Below are positions 28,321-38,565 of a DNA stretch of 64,000 bases, piece after piece. Positions within the stretch are counted from its first letter, which is position 1. Every line of letters begins with the position of its first letter. Origin of the DNA: Actinomycetes bacterium (GTDB taxonomy: Bacteria; Actinomycetota; Acidimicrobiia; Acidimicrobiales; SZUA-35); contig JAJRXF010000202.1 in assembly GCA_024276425.1 (NCBI GenBank), forward strand, positions 1 through 64,000. The letters run 5' to 3'. The translations under genes and the position numbers were made by a program. The notes beneath the pieces were generated by a model. That model had not been told where the DNA came from. It saw only the letters and a list, made by a program, of their open reading frames with translations, and searched no databases.

Positions 28321-28447
28321 TACTAAAACGAACGAGACCGACTGCCAGGCAGCCGGTCTCAAGGGCGAGCCGGCACGAGGGGGACCGACCAGTTCGCCTG
28401 GAAAGCGACTCCTACGAGGGGGACCGAGGAGCCACTGTCGTTATGCC
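28321..28447 (-). ncRNA. Candidate 6C-type small RNA (two C-rich hairpin loops plus terminator); boundaries approximate
   Basis: Minus strand: CTCC-TCGGTCCCCCTCGTA-GGAG, then CTGG-TCGGTCCCCCTCGTG-CCGG enclosed by GGCGA/TCGCC, then GAGACCGGCTGCCTGGCAGTCGGTCTC followed by GTTCGTTTTAG. Two near-identical C-rich loops and a terminator match the actinobacterial 6C architecture. Confidence 0.72.
28334..28360 (-). terminator. Intrinsic terminator of the candidate 6C-like RNA
   Basis: Inverted repeat gagaccg...cggtctc with inner ctg/cag pairing; on the minus strand followed by GTTCGTTTTAGTATT. Confidence 0.65.
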
Positions 28448-28470
28448 ACGACAGTAGAAGATTCTTTATC

Positions 28471-28494
28471 ATCTGTCCACTAGCTTGGACAGAT
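28471..28494. promoter_or_regulatory. Perfect 9+9 palindrome (atctgtcca-ctagct-tggacagat), candidate LysR operator
   Basis: Read directly; ~70-90 bp upstream of the lysR-type gene in the divergent intergenic region. Confidence 0.6.
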
Positions 28495-28560
28495 AGTTGC
28501 CATCTTCTTTATAGATGGGCATATCGCTCTCACCGTGCAGGTGTGCCATCATTGCGGTTG

Positions 28561-29496
28561 ATGGATCTGCGCCAACTCCAAGCCTTTCTCGCCGTGGTCG
28601 ATCACGGCGGCTTTACCGCCGCGGCCCGGGCCACCCATACCGTGCAGTCCAATATTTCCACCCATGTTGCCCGCTTGGAGCGAGAGCTGAATGCCACCCT
28701 GGTAGACCGGTCCTCCGGGAAACCAACGCCCGAAGGCGAAGCCGTTCTCGCTCGCGCCCGTCGAATTCAAAGCGAACTCGCCGCCCTCGAAGCCGATGTT
28801 TCCTCTCTCCAGGGTGCTCCACGCGGAACAGTGCGTCTTGGGATCATCGGGACTACTGCGCGCTGGATCACTCCCCTGCTTGTCAATCGCCTTCACGCCA
28901 TGGCGCCAGACATTCACCTCGTGGTCGCTGATGGAACAACCTCCTCCCAGACCCTCCGCATTCTGGAGGGCGACCTTGATCTTGGCCTAGTTAGTCTTCC
29001 TGTCAACGACGCCGAAATCCGAACCTCGGCACTTTTTGACGAGGATCATGTCGTTGTCGTTCCCGCCAGCCATCCATTGGCAACCCAGCCAGGCACCATC
29101 TCTCTAGCTGAACTGACCGAATACGAACTGCTCATGGCATCGCCTGGCACCGCCTTTCGACACGAGGTGGACGCCGCCTTCCGGGCCCAAGATTTACGGC
29201 CACGGGCTAAGTTTGAAGTTGATGGGCTTCGTCTACTTGCATCCTTGGCCTTCCAAGGATTTGGTGTTGCCATCGTGCCAGCAACCGCAGCACCCGGTTC
29301 CATCGGTGGCGAATGGGTGAGAATCGAGGTGGATGGCCTCGGACGTCGAACCGTTGGCCTGGCCACACGCCGCCGAGCAATGCTGTCCGTCGCCGCTCAG
29401 ACCACAGCAAATGTTGTGCAACACATCATCACCCATGAGGGCCCGGCCCTCATGGGGATCCATCTGCATACCGCTACGACATACCCAAGTCGTTGA
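28561..29496 (+). CDS. LysR family transcriptional regulator
   Basis: MDLRQLQAFLAVVDHGGFTAAARATHTVQSNISTHVARLERELNATLVDR N-terminal wHTH plus substrate-binding domain. Confidence 0.94.
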   Translation: MDLRQLQAFLAVVDHGGFTAAARATHTVQSNISTHVARLERELNATLVDRSSGKPTPEGEAVLARARRIQSELAALEADVSSLQGAPRGTVRLGIIGTTARWITPLLVNRLHAMAPDIHLVVADGTTSSQTLRILEGDLDLGLVSLPVNDAEIRTSALFDEDHVVVVPASHPLATQPGTISLAELTEYELLMASPGTAFRHEVDAAFRAQDLRPRAKFEVDGLRLLASLAFQGFGVAIVPATAAPGSIGGEWVRIEVDGLGRRTVGLATRRRAMLSVAAQTTANVVQHIITHEGPALMGIHLHTATTYPSR

Positions 29497-29560
29497 CGGG
29501 CAATCAAAGATCCCCTCACCGAAACGCCACAACCATCGATCTGGCGGCTACAACAGTGGT

Positions 29561-30907
29561 ATGACGACGACGGTCTCGCTTCGCTCCGAGACAAGCGACA
29601 ACGCCTCGGCAACGGTGACAGACCTTGAGGGCCGTCTGGTCATGCTGGTCGACGTTGGTGCAGGACCGAACCGAGGCGCACTCACCCCGAGCGATGCCGC
29701 CATCCTCGAGGAGGCCTTCCGCTCAGCACGCCAACAGCGCCTCCCTATTATTACGGTTTTGAGCACCAGCGGCGTTTCGGTCGGACATGGAATTGCCTCA
29801 GTCGCCGGTTGGGGCCGGGCGGCCAAGGAACTGGTTAAATGCTCCGGCGTCGTTCCAACCCTTTTCGCCGCTTGTGGACCGGTTTTGTCTGGGCCGGCCT
29901 TTCTCCTAGGGATTGCCGACGTCACCGTATTCACCAAAGACGCTTACGCCTTTGTCTCAGGACCACAGATGGTCCAATCCTTCACCGGGGTTCCCGTCAC
30001 GACACAAACCCTCGGCGGTGCCGACGCACACGCTCGCTCTAGCGGTTTGGCTTCACTCATCGTGGCAGACAGGCAAGCCGCCATCGAAGCCCTATCGGCT
30101 GTGCTATTCCATCTACCAGACCATGTGGATGCCTTCCCTCCTTTGATCGACACCGACGATCCGACCGATCGTCCGGCCATGGTCGCGGCCACTACCATCC
30201 CCGATCACGCCACCGGCAGCTATGACGTCAGAGCCATCATTACCGACATCGTTGATGACGGTGAGTTTCTCGAACTCCGGGCCATCTGGGCCCCCAACCT
30301 CGTCACCGGATTTGCCAGCATCGACGGACACTCTGTTGGGATTGTTGCCAACCAGTCTCAGGCTCTGGCCGGATCCATCGACATTCCCGCCGCCCAAAAA
30401 GGAGCCCGCTTTGTCGCCATGTGTGATGCCTTCGGGATTCCTCTCCTCACCTTGGTCGATACGTCCGGGTTCTTGCCCGGAAAGGATCTCGAATGGCGAG
30501 GCATGATTCGTCATGGCGCCCAACTCGCCTTTGCCTACTGCCGAGCCACCGTCCCTCGAGTTAGCTTGATTCTGCGAAAGTCCTACGGTGGTGCCTACAT
30601 CGTGATGGACAGCCGCTATATCGGAAACGACTTAATGTTGGCCTGGCCCTCGGCTGAAGTAGCGGTCATGGGGGCGAAAGGTGCGGTCGAAATACTGCAT
30701 CGATCCGCAACTCCGGAGGAACGCGAGCTCATCGAAGCAGAATACGAGGCCAAGCACCTCACCCCCTATCCAACCGCCGAGCGCGGCTCGATCTCCGCTG
30801 TTATCGAACCCCAGGACACCCGCAAAGAACTGGCCTCCGCCTTCAATCTGTTGGCGTCAAAACGCGAACGCTTGCGACCACGACGCCACGACAACAGCCC
30901 GCTTTAG
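29561..30907 (+). CDS. Acyl-CoA carboxyltransferase domain protein (AccD/PccB-like)
   Basis: DIPAAQKGARFVAMCDAFGIPLLTLVDTSGFLPG; LRKSYGGAYIVMDSRYIGNDLMLAWPSAEVAVMGAKGAVEIL. Confidence 0.88.
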   Translation: MTTTVSLRSETSDNASATVTDLEGRLVMLVDVGAGPNRGALTPSDAAILEEAFRSARQQRLPIITVLSTSGVSVGHGIASVAGWGRAAKELVKCSGVVPTLFAACGPVLSGPAFLLGIADVTVFTKDAYAFVSGPQMVQSFTGVPVTTQTLGGADAHARSSGLASLIVADRQAAIEALSAVLFHLPDHVDAFPPLIDTDDPTDRPAMVAATTIPDHATGSYDVRAIITDIVDDGEFLELRAIWAPNLVTGFASIDGHSVGIVANQSQALAGSIDIPAAQKGARFVAMCDAFGIPLLTLVDTSGFLPGKDLEWRGMIRHGAQLAFAYCRATVPRVSLILRKSYGGAYIVMDSRYIGNDLMLAWPSAEVAVMGAKGAVEILHRSATPEERELIEAEYEAKHLTPYPTAERGSISAVIEPQDTRKELASAFNLLASKRERLRPRRHDNSPL

Positions 30908-31064
30908 TCTGGTCAGTATCGGCGCGTTCATGATGGAAGACAACAACTTGGTTCTGGATTCCACAGACTGTTGCAAGTCCGATAGATTTAGAAACACGGA
31001 TCCGCTTACACACAACGGCGTGTGAAGCCCATCCCATCCGCATCTTTATAGGAGTCACAGCGCC

Positions 31065-32348
31065 GTGAGCGATACCGCTAGGGAAACCGTCACCATTACC
31101 GACAACCGCACGGGAGAGAGTGTCGAAGTCCCGATTGAGAATGGTGGAGTAGACGCCAAGGCCTGGGGCAAACTCATGCCCGGTGTGTGGTTCAAGGATC
31201 CGGGGTTCAGTTTCACCGCCTCGACCGAATCCCAAATCACCGACCTCGACGGTCTGAACGGGATCCTCCGATACCGGGGCTACCCCATCGAGCAACTGGC
31301 AGAGAACTCCACGTTCCTTGAGGTTTGCTACCTCCTTTTGAATGGCGAACTCCCCAACCAAGCCCAGGCCGACGCCTGGATCCACGACGTAACCTTCCAT
31401 ACCTTCATTCACGAAAACATGCGTAAGCGCTTCATGGAGGGTTTTCATCACGATGCCCACCCCATGGGAATGCTGGTGTCCGCTATCGCTGCACTAAGCA
31501 CGTTCTACCCCGAAGCCAAGGAAATCGACGATCCAGAAAACCGATACAAGCAAATCAACCGGCTCATTTCCAAAACACCGACCCTGGCAGCCATGGCTTA
31601 TCGAGCCAGCATCGGTATGCCCTTCGTCTACCCCGATAACCAACTGAGCTACTCGGAAAACTTCCTCTCCATGATGTGGAAGATTGCCGAACCTCGCTAC
31701 GAACCCGACCCGATTCTGGCCAAGGCCTTGGACGTCTTGTTGATCCTGCACGCGGATCACGAACAAAACTGCTCCACCACGACCATGCGAGTTGTTGGAT
31801 CGTCCCACTCTGACCCCTTCAGTTCCGTGGCTGCGGCTACCGCCGCCCTCTATGGACCCCGTCATGGAGGAGCAAACGAACAGGTCATCCACATGCTGAA
31901 TGACATTGGCAGCTACGACAACATCCCCGCCTTTATCGACTCGGTTAAGGCTGGAGAAGGCCGTCTTATGGGCTTTGGCCACCGGGTCTACAAGGCCTAT
32001 GATCCTCGGGCTCGCATCGTGAAGGGTCACGCCGACAAGGTATTTGAGGTAACGGGTAAGAACCCACTCCTCGACATCGCCCTCAAACTTGAGGAGATCG
32101 CCCTGGAGGACGACTATTTCAAGAGTCGCAATCTCTATCCCAATGTCGATTTCTACACTGGACTTATCTACCAGGCCATGGAGTTTCCCATGGACATGTT
32201 CACCGTGCTGTTCACCATTGGGCGGATGCCGGGATGGCTCTCACACTGGCAGGAGTCGCTAGAGCAGGAGGCTCGTATCAGCCGACCCCGCCAGGTCTAC
32301 ACCGGTCTCGGAGCCCGAGACTATGTGCCCATGTCCGAACGCTCCTAG
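31065..32348 (+). CDS. gltA: Citrate synthase
   Basis: LNGILRYRGYPIEQLAENSTFLEVCYLLLNGELP; ILHADHEQNCSTTTMRVVGSSHSDPFSSVAAATAALYGPRHGGANE; MGFGHRVYKAYDPRA. Confidence 0.96.
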   Translation: MSDTARETVTITDNRTGESVEVPIENGGVDAKAWGKLMPGVWFKDPGFSFTASTESQITDLDGLNGILRYRGYPIEQLAENSTFLEVCYLLLNGELPNQAQADAWIHDVTFHTFIHENMRKRFMEGFHHDAHPMGMLVSAIAALSTFYPEAKEIDDPENRYKQINRLISKTPTLAAMAYRASIGMPFVYPDNQLSYSENFLSMMWKIAEPRYEPDPILAKALDVLLILHADHEQNCSTTTMRVVGSSHSDPFSSVAAATAALYGPRHGGANEQVIHMLNDIGSYDNIPAFIDSVKAGEGRLMGFGHRVYKAYDPRARIVKGHADKVFEVTGKNPLLDIALKLEEIALEDDYFKSRNLYPNVDFYTGLIYQAMEFPMDMFTVLFTIGRMPGWLSHWQESLEQEARISRPRQVYTGLGARDYVPMSERS

Positions 32349-33334
32349 GAATCCGAATTCCTGAGATCGATCACAATCTTGCCAATATTGGCGTTGGACT
32401 GCATGTAGGCGTGGGCCTCAGCGATCTGGTCGAAGCCGTAGCGGGAATCAATGATTGGTCGGAGAGAACCATCAGAGAATCTTGGCAGAAGTTCGACTTT
32501 CACCCGTTGTGCCAACCGGATCTTTTCCTCAAGGGGTCGGGAGCGAAGCGTGGTGCCAATGATGGCCGCCCGCTTCATTAGGAGCAGGCCCAGGGGCAGA
32601 TCGACTCGACCTTCGCCCATCACTCCCACCTGAATGATTTTGCCGCCAACCCGCAATGCTTTGATGTTTCGTACGGTGTACTCGCCTCCGACGACATCAA
32701 GAACGACATCAACCCCGTTGCCTCCGGTTGCCTCGACAACGGCATCGGCGAAATCTTTTGCGGTGTAGTCCACGACAACATCGGCCCCAAGTTCCCGACA
32801 AGCCTGAACCTTGCCGGAGGATGTCGTAACAATGATCCGGGCACCAATAGCCTTGGCAATCTGGATGGCTGCTGTTCCAACTCCGGAGGCCCCAGCGTGG
32901 ACGAGGGCCCAGCGGCCGGAGGTCAAGCCACCCTGTACAACCAAGGCATCAAAGGCTGTCATGAAAACCTCCGGAATAGCTGCCGCGTCGGCAAAATTGA
33001 CTCCCTCAGGGATGCCAAGAACAGTCCGCTCGTGGGTCGAGAGCTTCTCGGCGTATGCCCCTCCACCAACGATGCCCATTACCTGGTCACCTCGCTCCCA
33101 AGAAGTGACCCGCGATCCCACCGACACGATGGTTCCCGCATACTCCATGCCCGGGATCTCATGCTCCATAGCTGGGCCGGGATAAAGGCCCATTCGCTGC
33201 AAGATATCTGCCCGATTCAATGCGGTGTGCGCAACCTGAACAACGACCTCTTCGGGCCCCGGAGTTGGATCCGGTACCTGTTCGATGGTTAGGACTTTGG
33301 GTTCTCCATACTCAGTTAGAACGACAGCTCGCAT
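32345..33334 (-). CDS. NAD(P)H:quinone oxidoreductase-like zinc-independent MDR protein
   Basis: VVQVAHTALNRADILQRMGLYPGP; ALVHAGASGVGTAAIQIAKAIGARIIVTTSS. Confidence 0.92.
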   Translation of the reverse strand: MRAVVLTEYGEPKVLTIEQVPDPTPGPEEVVVQVAHTALNRADILQRMGLYPGPAMEHEIPGMEYAGTIVSVGSRVTSWERGDQVMGIVGGGAYAEKLSTHERTVLGIPEGVNFADAAAIPEVFMTAFDALVVQGGLTSGRWALVHAGASGVGTAAIQIAKAIGARIIVTTSSGKVQACRELGADVVVDYTAKDFADAVVEATGGNGVDVVLDVVGGEYTVRNIKALRVGGKIIQVGVMGEGRVDLPLGLLLMKRAAIIGTTLRSRPLEEKIRLAQRVKVELLPRFSDGSLRPIIDSRYGFDQIAEAHAYMQSNANIGKIVIDLRNSDS

Positions 33335-33366
33335 GCCACGGACCCTACCTACTACGTTGCCCCATC

Positions 33367-34503
33367 ATGGAGTTTCGTCTTACACCCGAGCTAGTCACCC
33401 TTTCCAATCAAGCCCGCTCCGTTGGGGAGGCAGCAGCATCCAAGCGGTCGTTTCGCGAGGATTCCTGGCTAGTGGGATCCGACCGCGAATTCTCCTTGAC
33501 CTTGGCCGAACGTGGCTGGATCGGGATGACCTGGCCAAGGGAAGTAGGTGGCGGGGGCCGGTCCGCCCTTGAGCGGTTCGTTGTGATTGAGGCACTTATC
33601 TCCGTTGGAGCTCCCGTCGCGGCCACGTGGTTTGCCGATCGACAAATCGGACCAACACTCCTCCAATTCGGAACCCCCCAACAACAACAACGTTGGTTGC
33701 CCGGAATCATTGCTGGAACCGATATGTGGTGCATCGGCATGTCTGAACCAGACGCTGGTAGTGACGTAGCCGCCATCCGAACCAAGGCCGTAGCGGATGG
33801 GGACGACTGGATTGTTTCTGGCGCCAAGGTCTGGACCAGTGGAGCAGCAGACGCTGACTGGATGTATCTCGTTTGCCGAACCGATCCAGCAGCTTCGCCC
33901 CATCGTGGGCTGAGCGAGTTTGTACTTGACATGACCACACCCGGTATCGAGGTGACACCAATCACCGATATGACAGGGAATCAACATTTCTGCCAAGTCA
34001 CTCTCGACCAGGTGCGTATACCTGGGTCAAATTTGTGTGGAGATCTCAACGCAAGTTTTCAACAGATCATGCGCCAAATGGAACACGAACGAGGAGGAAT
34101 CGACCGGCTGGTCTCTAACCGAAATTTGTTTGAGCACGCCCGGGATCGATTCGGCCGCAACCTCGATGGGCTCAGCATCCACCAGCGGCACCTTCTTCGT
34201 CAACGTCTCGCGAAGGCGGAATCGCTGTACACCATCGGCCGACACATGATTCTGGTCGAAGTTCTCGGTCAGTCTCCACCCGGTTGGTCAGCGATAACCA
34301 AGACGTTGGCCACCGAATTCGAGACCGAGGTTGCAAACCTGTGTGGTGATCTTTTCGGACCGTCAACCATGCTCTGGAATCGCACGAGTCGAAACATTTG
34401 TTACGCCCCCGGCTACACCATCATGGGAGGGACAACGCAAATTCTGCGCAACATTATCGGTGAACGGGTTCTCGGACTGGCCCGCGAGCCGCGACTCGTC
34501 TAA
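33367..34503 (+). CDS. Acyl-CoA dehydrogenase family protein
   Basis: WCIGMSEPDAGSDVAAIRTKAV; MQMEHERGG region; GYTIMGGTTQILRNIIGERVLGL. Confidence 0.92.
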   Translation: MEFRLTPELVTLSNQARSVGEAAASKRSFREDSWLVGSDREFSLTLAERGWIGMTWPREVGGGGRSALERFVVIEALISVGAPVAATWFADRQIGPTLLQFGTPQQQQRWLPGIIAGTDMWCIGMSEPDAGSDVAAIRTKAVADGDDWIVSGAKVWTSGAADADWMYLVCRTDPAASPHRGLSEFVLDMTTPGIEVTPITDMTGNQHFCQVTLDQVRIPGSNLCGDLNASFQQIMRQMEHERGGIDRLVSNRNLFEHARDRFGRNLDGLSIHQRHLLRQRLAKAESLYTIGRHMILVEVLGQSPPGWSAITKTLATEFETEVANLCGDLFGPSTMLWNRTSRNICYAPGYTIMGGTTQILRNIIGERVLGLAREPRLV

Positions 34504-34516
34504 GACCGATTCGATG

Positions 34517-35746
34517 TCATCGACTCACCGATCGCACTAGACCAATGTTCACGCCTCGGCCGGTAACTCTGGCCGTGATGCGTTGAGCCACATCCTCCAG
34601 CGGAAGCACCTCGTCGGCTAGTCCCTGCTCAACCACGAACTTGGGCATTCCCCAGACCACACTCGTTGCTTCATCTTGGGCCAGAATTGGGACACCAATC
34701 TCGGCCAGTTTCTTGCAACCGTTCAGGCCATCGTGACCCATGCCAGTGAGAATGACAGCCAACTGTCTCGATCCAAAAACCCCCGCAGCAGACTTGAACA
34801 AAACATCAACTGCTGGCCGACAAGAGTTGACCGGTGGACTGTCGTTCAATTTGATCGTGATCCGCTCGGCCACCTTCTTGACAACAAGGTGCCGCCCACC
34901 CGGAGCCAGGTATACCGTACCCGCCTCGGCAATCTGACCGGTTTCGGCCTCAACGACGGTCATGGCCGAGACCGAATCGAGCCTCTTGGCCAACATGGTG
35001 GAGAACTCGGCTGGAATATGTTGGACAACAAACATGGGGACGGTAAGGGGCGACGTTATTCCAGCGAACACAGTCTCCAGGGCGGCAGGCCCACCGGTGG
35101 ACGATCCAATCACCACCGCCTTTGGAAGGAGCATGGAGGTTCGTGACCGTTCGGCCAGCCGCTGAACGGCACTCAGATTCTCTGACACCCCGCTTCTGCT
35201 CTCGCTGGCCGAGATGGGGCGAGGCGAACCTCGAGTGAGACTCGAAACATCACGGTCTCTACGCCGTTGGGCCGCTCGTTCCCTTGCCGATGGCGGAACT
35301 GATGTTGGTCGCGGGGTTCTTGTTACCCGCTGCTGACCCCTCGCACCAAGCACGAGGAGCCGTTCGACCAATTCCTTGCGAAGGTCGGTTTTGGGTGTCC
35401 GTGGATCTCCCGACGAGGTCGGCTTACAGACATAGTCTGCGGCTCCTCGCGCCAACGCCTCCAATGTCGCCGCAGAACCTTTCTGAGTGAGTGAACTCAC
35501 AATGATGACGGGAAGCGAACTCTTCTCCTTCCGCAGAACAGAGAGAACATCGAGCCCATTCATTAGTGGCATCTCAAGGTCCAACGTCATGACGTCTGGG
35601 CGCAGTTCTTTGACTCCTTTGAGGCCTTCTATTCCGTTGACCGCGGTGCCGACCAATGTCAAACCTGGTGTGTCCTTCACGATGTCGCCCACAACTCGCC
35701 GGACGACGGCTGAGTCATCAACGACGAGGACACGGATATCAGTCAC
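34517..35746 (-). CDS. cheB: Chemotaxis response regulator / protein-glutamate methylesterase CheB
   Basis: Receiver RVLVVDDSAVVRRVV...MTLDLEMPLMNGLDVL; methylesterase VIGSSTGGPAALETVF, PAEFSTMLAKRLD, ILTGMGHDG. Confidence 0.96.
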   Translation of the reverse strand: MTDIRVLVVDDSAVVRRVVGDIVKDTPGLTLVGTAVNGIEGLKGVKELRPDVMTLDLEMPLMNGLDVLSVLRKEKSSLPVIIVSSLTQKGSAATLEALARGAADYVCKPTSSGDPRTPKTDLRKELVERLLVLGARGQQRVTRTPRPTSVPPSARERAAQRRRDRDVSSLTRGSPRPISASESRSGVSENLSAVQRLAERSRTSMLLPKAVVIGSSTGGPAALETVFAGITSPLTVPMFVVQHIPAEFSTMLAKRLDSVSAMTVVEAETGQIAEAGTVYLAPGGRHLVVKKVAERITIKLNDSPPVNSCRPAVDVLFKSAAGVFGSRQLAVILTGMGHDGLNGCKKLAEIGVPILAQDEATSVVWGMPKFVVEQGLADEVLPLEDVAQRITARVTGRGVNIGLVRSVSR

Positions 35747-35817
35747 CGGTTTCCTCCTGTAGTCCTACGCCATCAAAGACTCGGCCCAAGATCGTCCGCC
35801 ATTAGCCAAAGGGTCTG

Positions 35818-38502
35818 CTAGAGGCCTTCAAGATGACGGACTTCGGCCAGGGGGTCTCGTGGCCATGGTCGGAGATAAAGATCGATGTCGACCACGTGGA
35901 CCATCTCTCCAGCAACGAGAACCGGATTGCATCTGACTTCGGCCAAGTCGGGCGAAGCATCCGCTGCACTGGCTAAACCAGCGAGCAAGTGCCTCAAACC
36001 GAACCGAGCTGCCGTCGACGGAACCGCCTCAACTAGCCACGACTCACCAAGGAGCAAATCCAAAGCAGGTTCACTCGTCGGCAGAACGATTCTGGACTGG
36101 GTAGCAAGTGCGCCGACCGACGAACCACCAATCCCCACCATCAGACGAGCACCGTGATCAGAACTCTGGCGCAGGCCAACTTGAAGATGAGTTCCTGTTG
36201 GAACTGAGGTCTGAACAATGGCTGGAAGAAAACCTTTGCCGAAGGACCCCAACATTCGCTCAAAGGCTCCCGTCAGCTGATCGGCATTCTGTAGATCCAG
36301 GGCAACGCCTCCTGATTCACCAACGGAGCGACGAAGAAGGCCGCCTCCCTTGAGCACGACTGGATACCCGATCTCCTCGGCAAAGGCCACGACATCCTCG
36401 ACCGTGGTGGCCGCCCGAAACTCAACAATGGGCAGCTCGAGAGCAGCCAACAGCGCAGGCAGGTCTGGATCTCGAAGACTGAGATGTCGCGACGAGATGC
36501 CACCCAGCGCTCTATGTAGTGCGGGGTGGGCTCCGCCGCGCATATCGGAGGAGGCTTGGATTGGATCCCCACGACGCAGCGTTCGCCAGCAAGCGTGCTT
36601 GGCCATGCGCCCGAGAGCCTGGGCGGCCTCCTCCGGAAACGTGAATGCTGGAAGTCCCGGAATGGTTAGCAGGGTCGAGTCGACTAGTCCGGTAGCCACC
36701 ATGGGCTTGGGTACTGCCCGGTTTACTTGGTGAAGGAGTTCTGCCAGTTGCCCAATCGACACGTCAAGGGTCGGGACCAAAGCTAGAAGAACCGCATCGA
36801 CCTCATCACAAAATGCGGCGGCAACTACGATCTGCTCATAGGTTTGAGCGGTCGCCCCTTCGGGCAGCCGCATGGTGTCCAAGTCGCCAACCAGCACCAC
36901 ATCTGCTGCCGGAACTTGAGCAAGGCTACTAGGGACAACGGGCTCCAGCCCAGCCCGGCGACACGCGCCCGCCGCCAGCCTGGCCACCGAGGAGGTATTC
37001 GACACAATGGCGACGCGAGAGCCGAGTGGCATCGGCTGGTCAACGACAAGCCGACACTGTTGGGCCAATTGGGCCACTTCGTCCACAAGAATGATGCCCG
37101 ACTGGGCCAAGAGGTCGGCGAGTTCTTCGTCGTGCGGCGCAACAGCAATGATGGGCTTTTGGATCGAAAGATGCTGGGCAATGGCAGTAAAGTTCCGCAG
37201 GTTTCCGAAGTTCTCGAGATACAGGGCAACGACCTTGGTTCCATCGTCCTCGGCCCAATAGTGAAGGAGATCGTTGATAGATACGTCGGCCCGATTCCCC
37301 ACAGCCACGAAGGTGGACAGGCCAACGTCCAGACTCCTTAGTTGTTGGACCAGAGCGGCGCCGAGAGGTCCCGACTCGGACACCAGCCCGACAGTGCCCG
37401 CAGAGGCATCCATGGGTACAAAGACCGCGTTGACACAAAAACGTGGATCGGTATTGAAGAAGCCGAACGAGTTTGGACCAATGAGCCGCATGCCATTGTG
37501 GCGAGCGAGGGTGACCAACCTTTGTTCCATCCCTCTTCCTACCGGACCGGATTCGCGAAATCCGGCCGAGATAACCACAAGACCATGAACTCCGGCGGCA
37601 ACGCAGTCTTCCACCACGGCTTGCACCGAAGCCGCAGGAACAACAATCACCGCAAGGTCTATTGCTGGCGGTGAATCGGCGAGCTCCTCAGTCGGTACCA
37701 TAACTGGGACGTCGAGGATCGATCGGCGCAAGGGATGTCCCAGCAAAGATTCACCTTCGGCTGCCCCGTCATTAATCAGGTGAATCTCTCCAGGAAACGA
37801 TCCGCCAAGCACATTCCGGACTAGTTCGTGACCGACTGATCCTGGCGTTCTCGAAGCTCCCACAATGGCAATGGATCGAGGCTGAAGCAGCCGCTGAATT
37901 GAACGAGCCTGAGAAACTCGATCTCGAGTCTCAATCGCCGCATTGGCCTCATCGGTGACCGCGATTCCAAGGTCGACTTCGATCGCTCCATCCTCAAACC
38001 GAGTTGAAACTTCGAACCCCGCTCGACGAAAAACGCGGAGCATGTTGAAGTTGGCGGGGAGGACCGTTGCGGTAAAGCGATCCATACCGTTGCGCCTTGC
38101 CGCCGCCGCCAGATATTCCAGGAGCAGGGTGGCAAGCCCCTTGCCATGGTGAGCATCATCGGTGAAGAACGCTACCTCCCCCACCCGCTGACCCTGATGG
38201 CGGGGAGAATCCCAGCTCTCATATCGAGCAACAGCCACCAAGACGCCCCCGACAATGGCAACAAAGGCCATCCTGGCGTCGTAGTCAATGTTCGTGAAGT
38301 AGTCCAACTCCTTGTCAGAAAGTTCGGGCCGATATCGAAAGAAACGAAAGTAAACGCTCTCCTGGCTTTGACGCCGGTGGAAATCGTCCAGCATGGCCGA
38401 ATCCTCTGGTCGAATGGGTCGCACGCTGGCGGTTGAGCCATCGCTGAGGACAACGTCGGTCTCCCATTCCTGCGGGTAGGAAGGAGCCAAGGGTTCAGTC
38501 AC
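35818..38502 (-). CDS. GNAT acetyltransferase fused to NDP-forming acyl-CoA synthetase (Pat-like)
   Basis: N-terminal GNAT (ARMAFVAIVGG...HHGKGLATLLLEYLAAAARRNG), CoA-binding domain (SIAIVGASRTPGSVGHELVRN), C-terminal ATP-grasp (GYPVVLKGGG). Confidence 0.9.
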   Translation of the reverse strand: MTEPLAPSYPQEWETDVVLSDGSTASVRPIRPEDSAMLDDFHRRQSQESVYFRFFRYRPELSDKELDYFTNIDYDARMAFVAIVGGVLVAVARYESWDSPRHQGQRVGEVAFFTDDAHHGKGLATLLLEYLAAAARRNGMDRFTATVLPANFNMLRVFRRAGFEVSTRFEDGAIEVDLGIAVTDEANAAIETRDRVSQARSIQRLLQPRSIAIVGASRTPGSVGHELVRNVLGGSFPGEIHLINDGAAEGESLLGHPLRRSILDVPVMVPTEELADSPPAIDLAVIVVPAASVQAVVEDCVAAGVHGLVVISAGFRESGPVGRGMEQRLVTLARHNGMRLIGPNSFGFFNTDPRFCVNAVFVPMDASAGTVGLVSESGPLGAALVQQLRSLDVGLSTFVAVGNRADVSINDLLHYWAEDDGTKVVALYLENFGNLRNFTAIAQHLSIQKPIIAVAPHDEELADLLAQSGIILVDEVAQLAQQCRLVVDQPMPLGSRVAIVSNTSSVARLAAGACRRAGLEPVVPSSLAQVPAADVVLVGDLDTMRLPEGATAQTYEQIVVAAAFCDEVDAVLLALVPTLDVSIGQLAELLHQVNRAVPKPMVATGLVDSTLLTIPGLPAFTFPEEAAQALGRMAKHACWRTLRRGDPIQASSDMRGGAHPALHRALGGISSRHLSLRDPDLPALLAALELPIVEFRAATTVEDVVAFAEEIGYPVVLKGGGLLRRSVGESGGVALDLQNADQLTGAFERMLGSFGKGFLPAIVQTSVPTGTHLQVGLRQSSDHGARLMVGIGGSSVGALATQSRIVLPTSEPALDLLLGESWLVEAVPSTAARFGLRHLLAGLASAADASPDLAEVRCNPVLVAGEMVHVVDIDLYLRPWPRDPLAEVRHLEGL

Positions 38503-38565
38503 AGATCCGATGGTAGATCACTCGGGCTGCAATCCTGTCCCCAGCCCCAATACGCTGAGTAGTCG

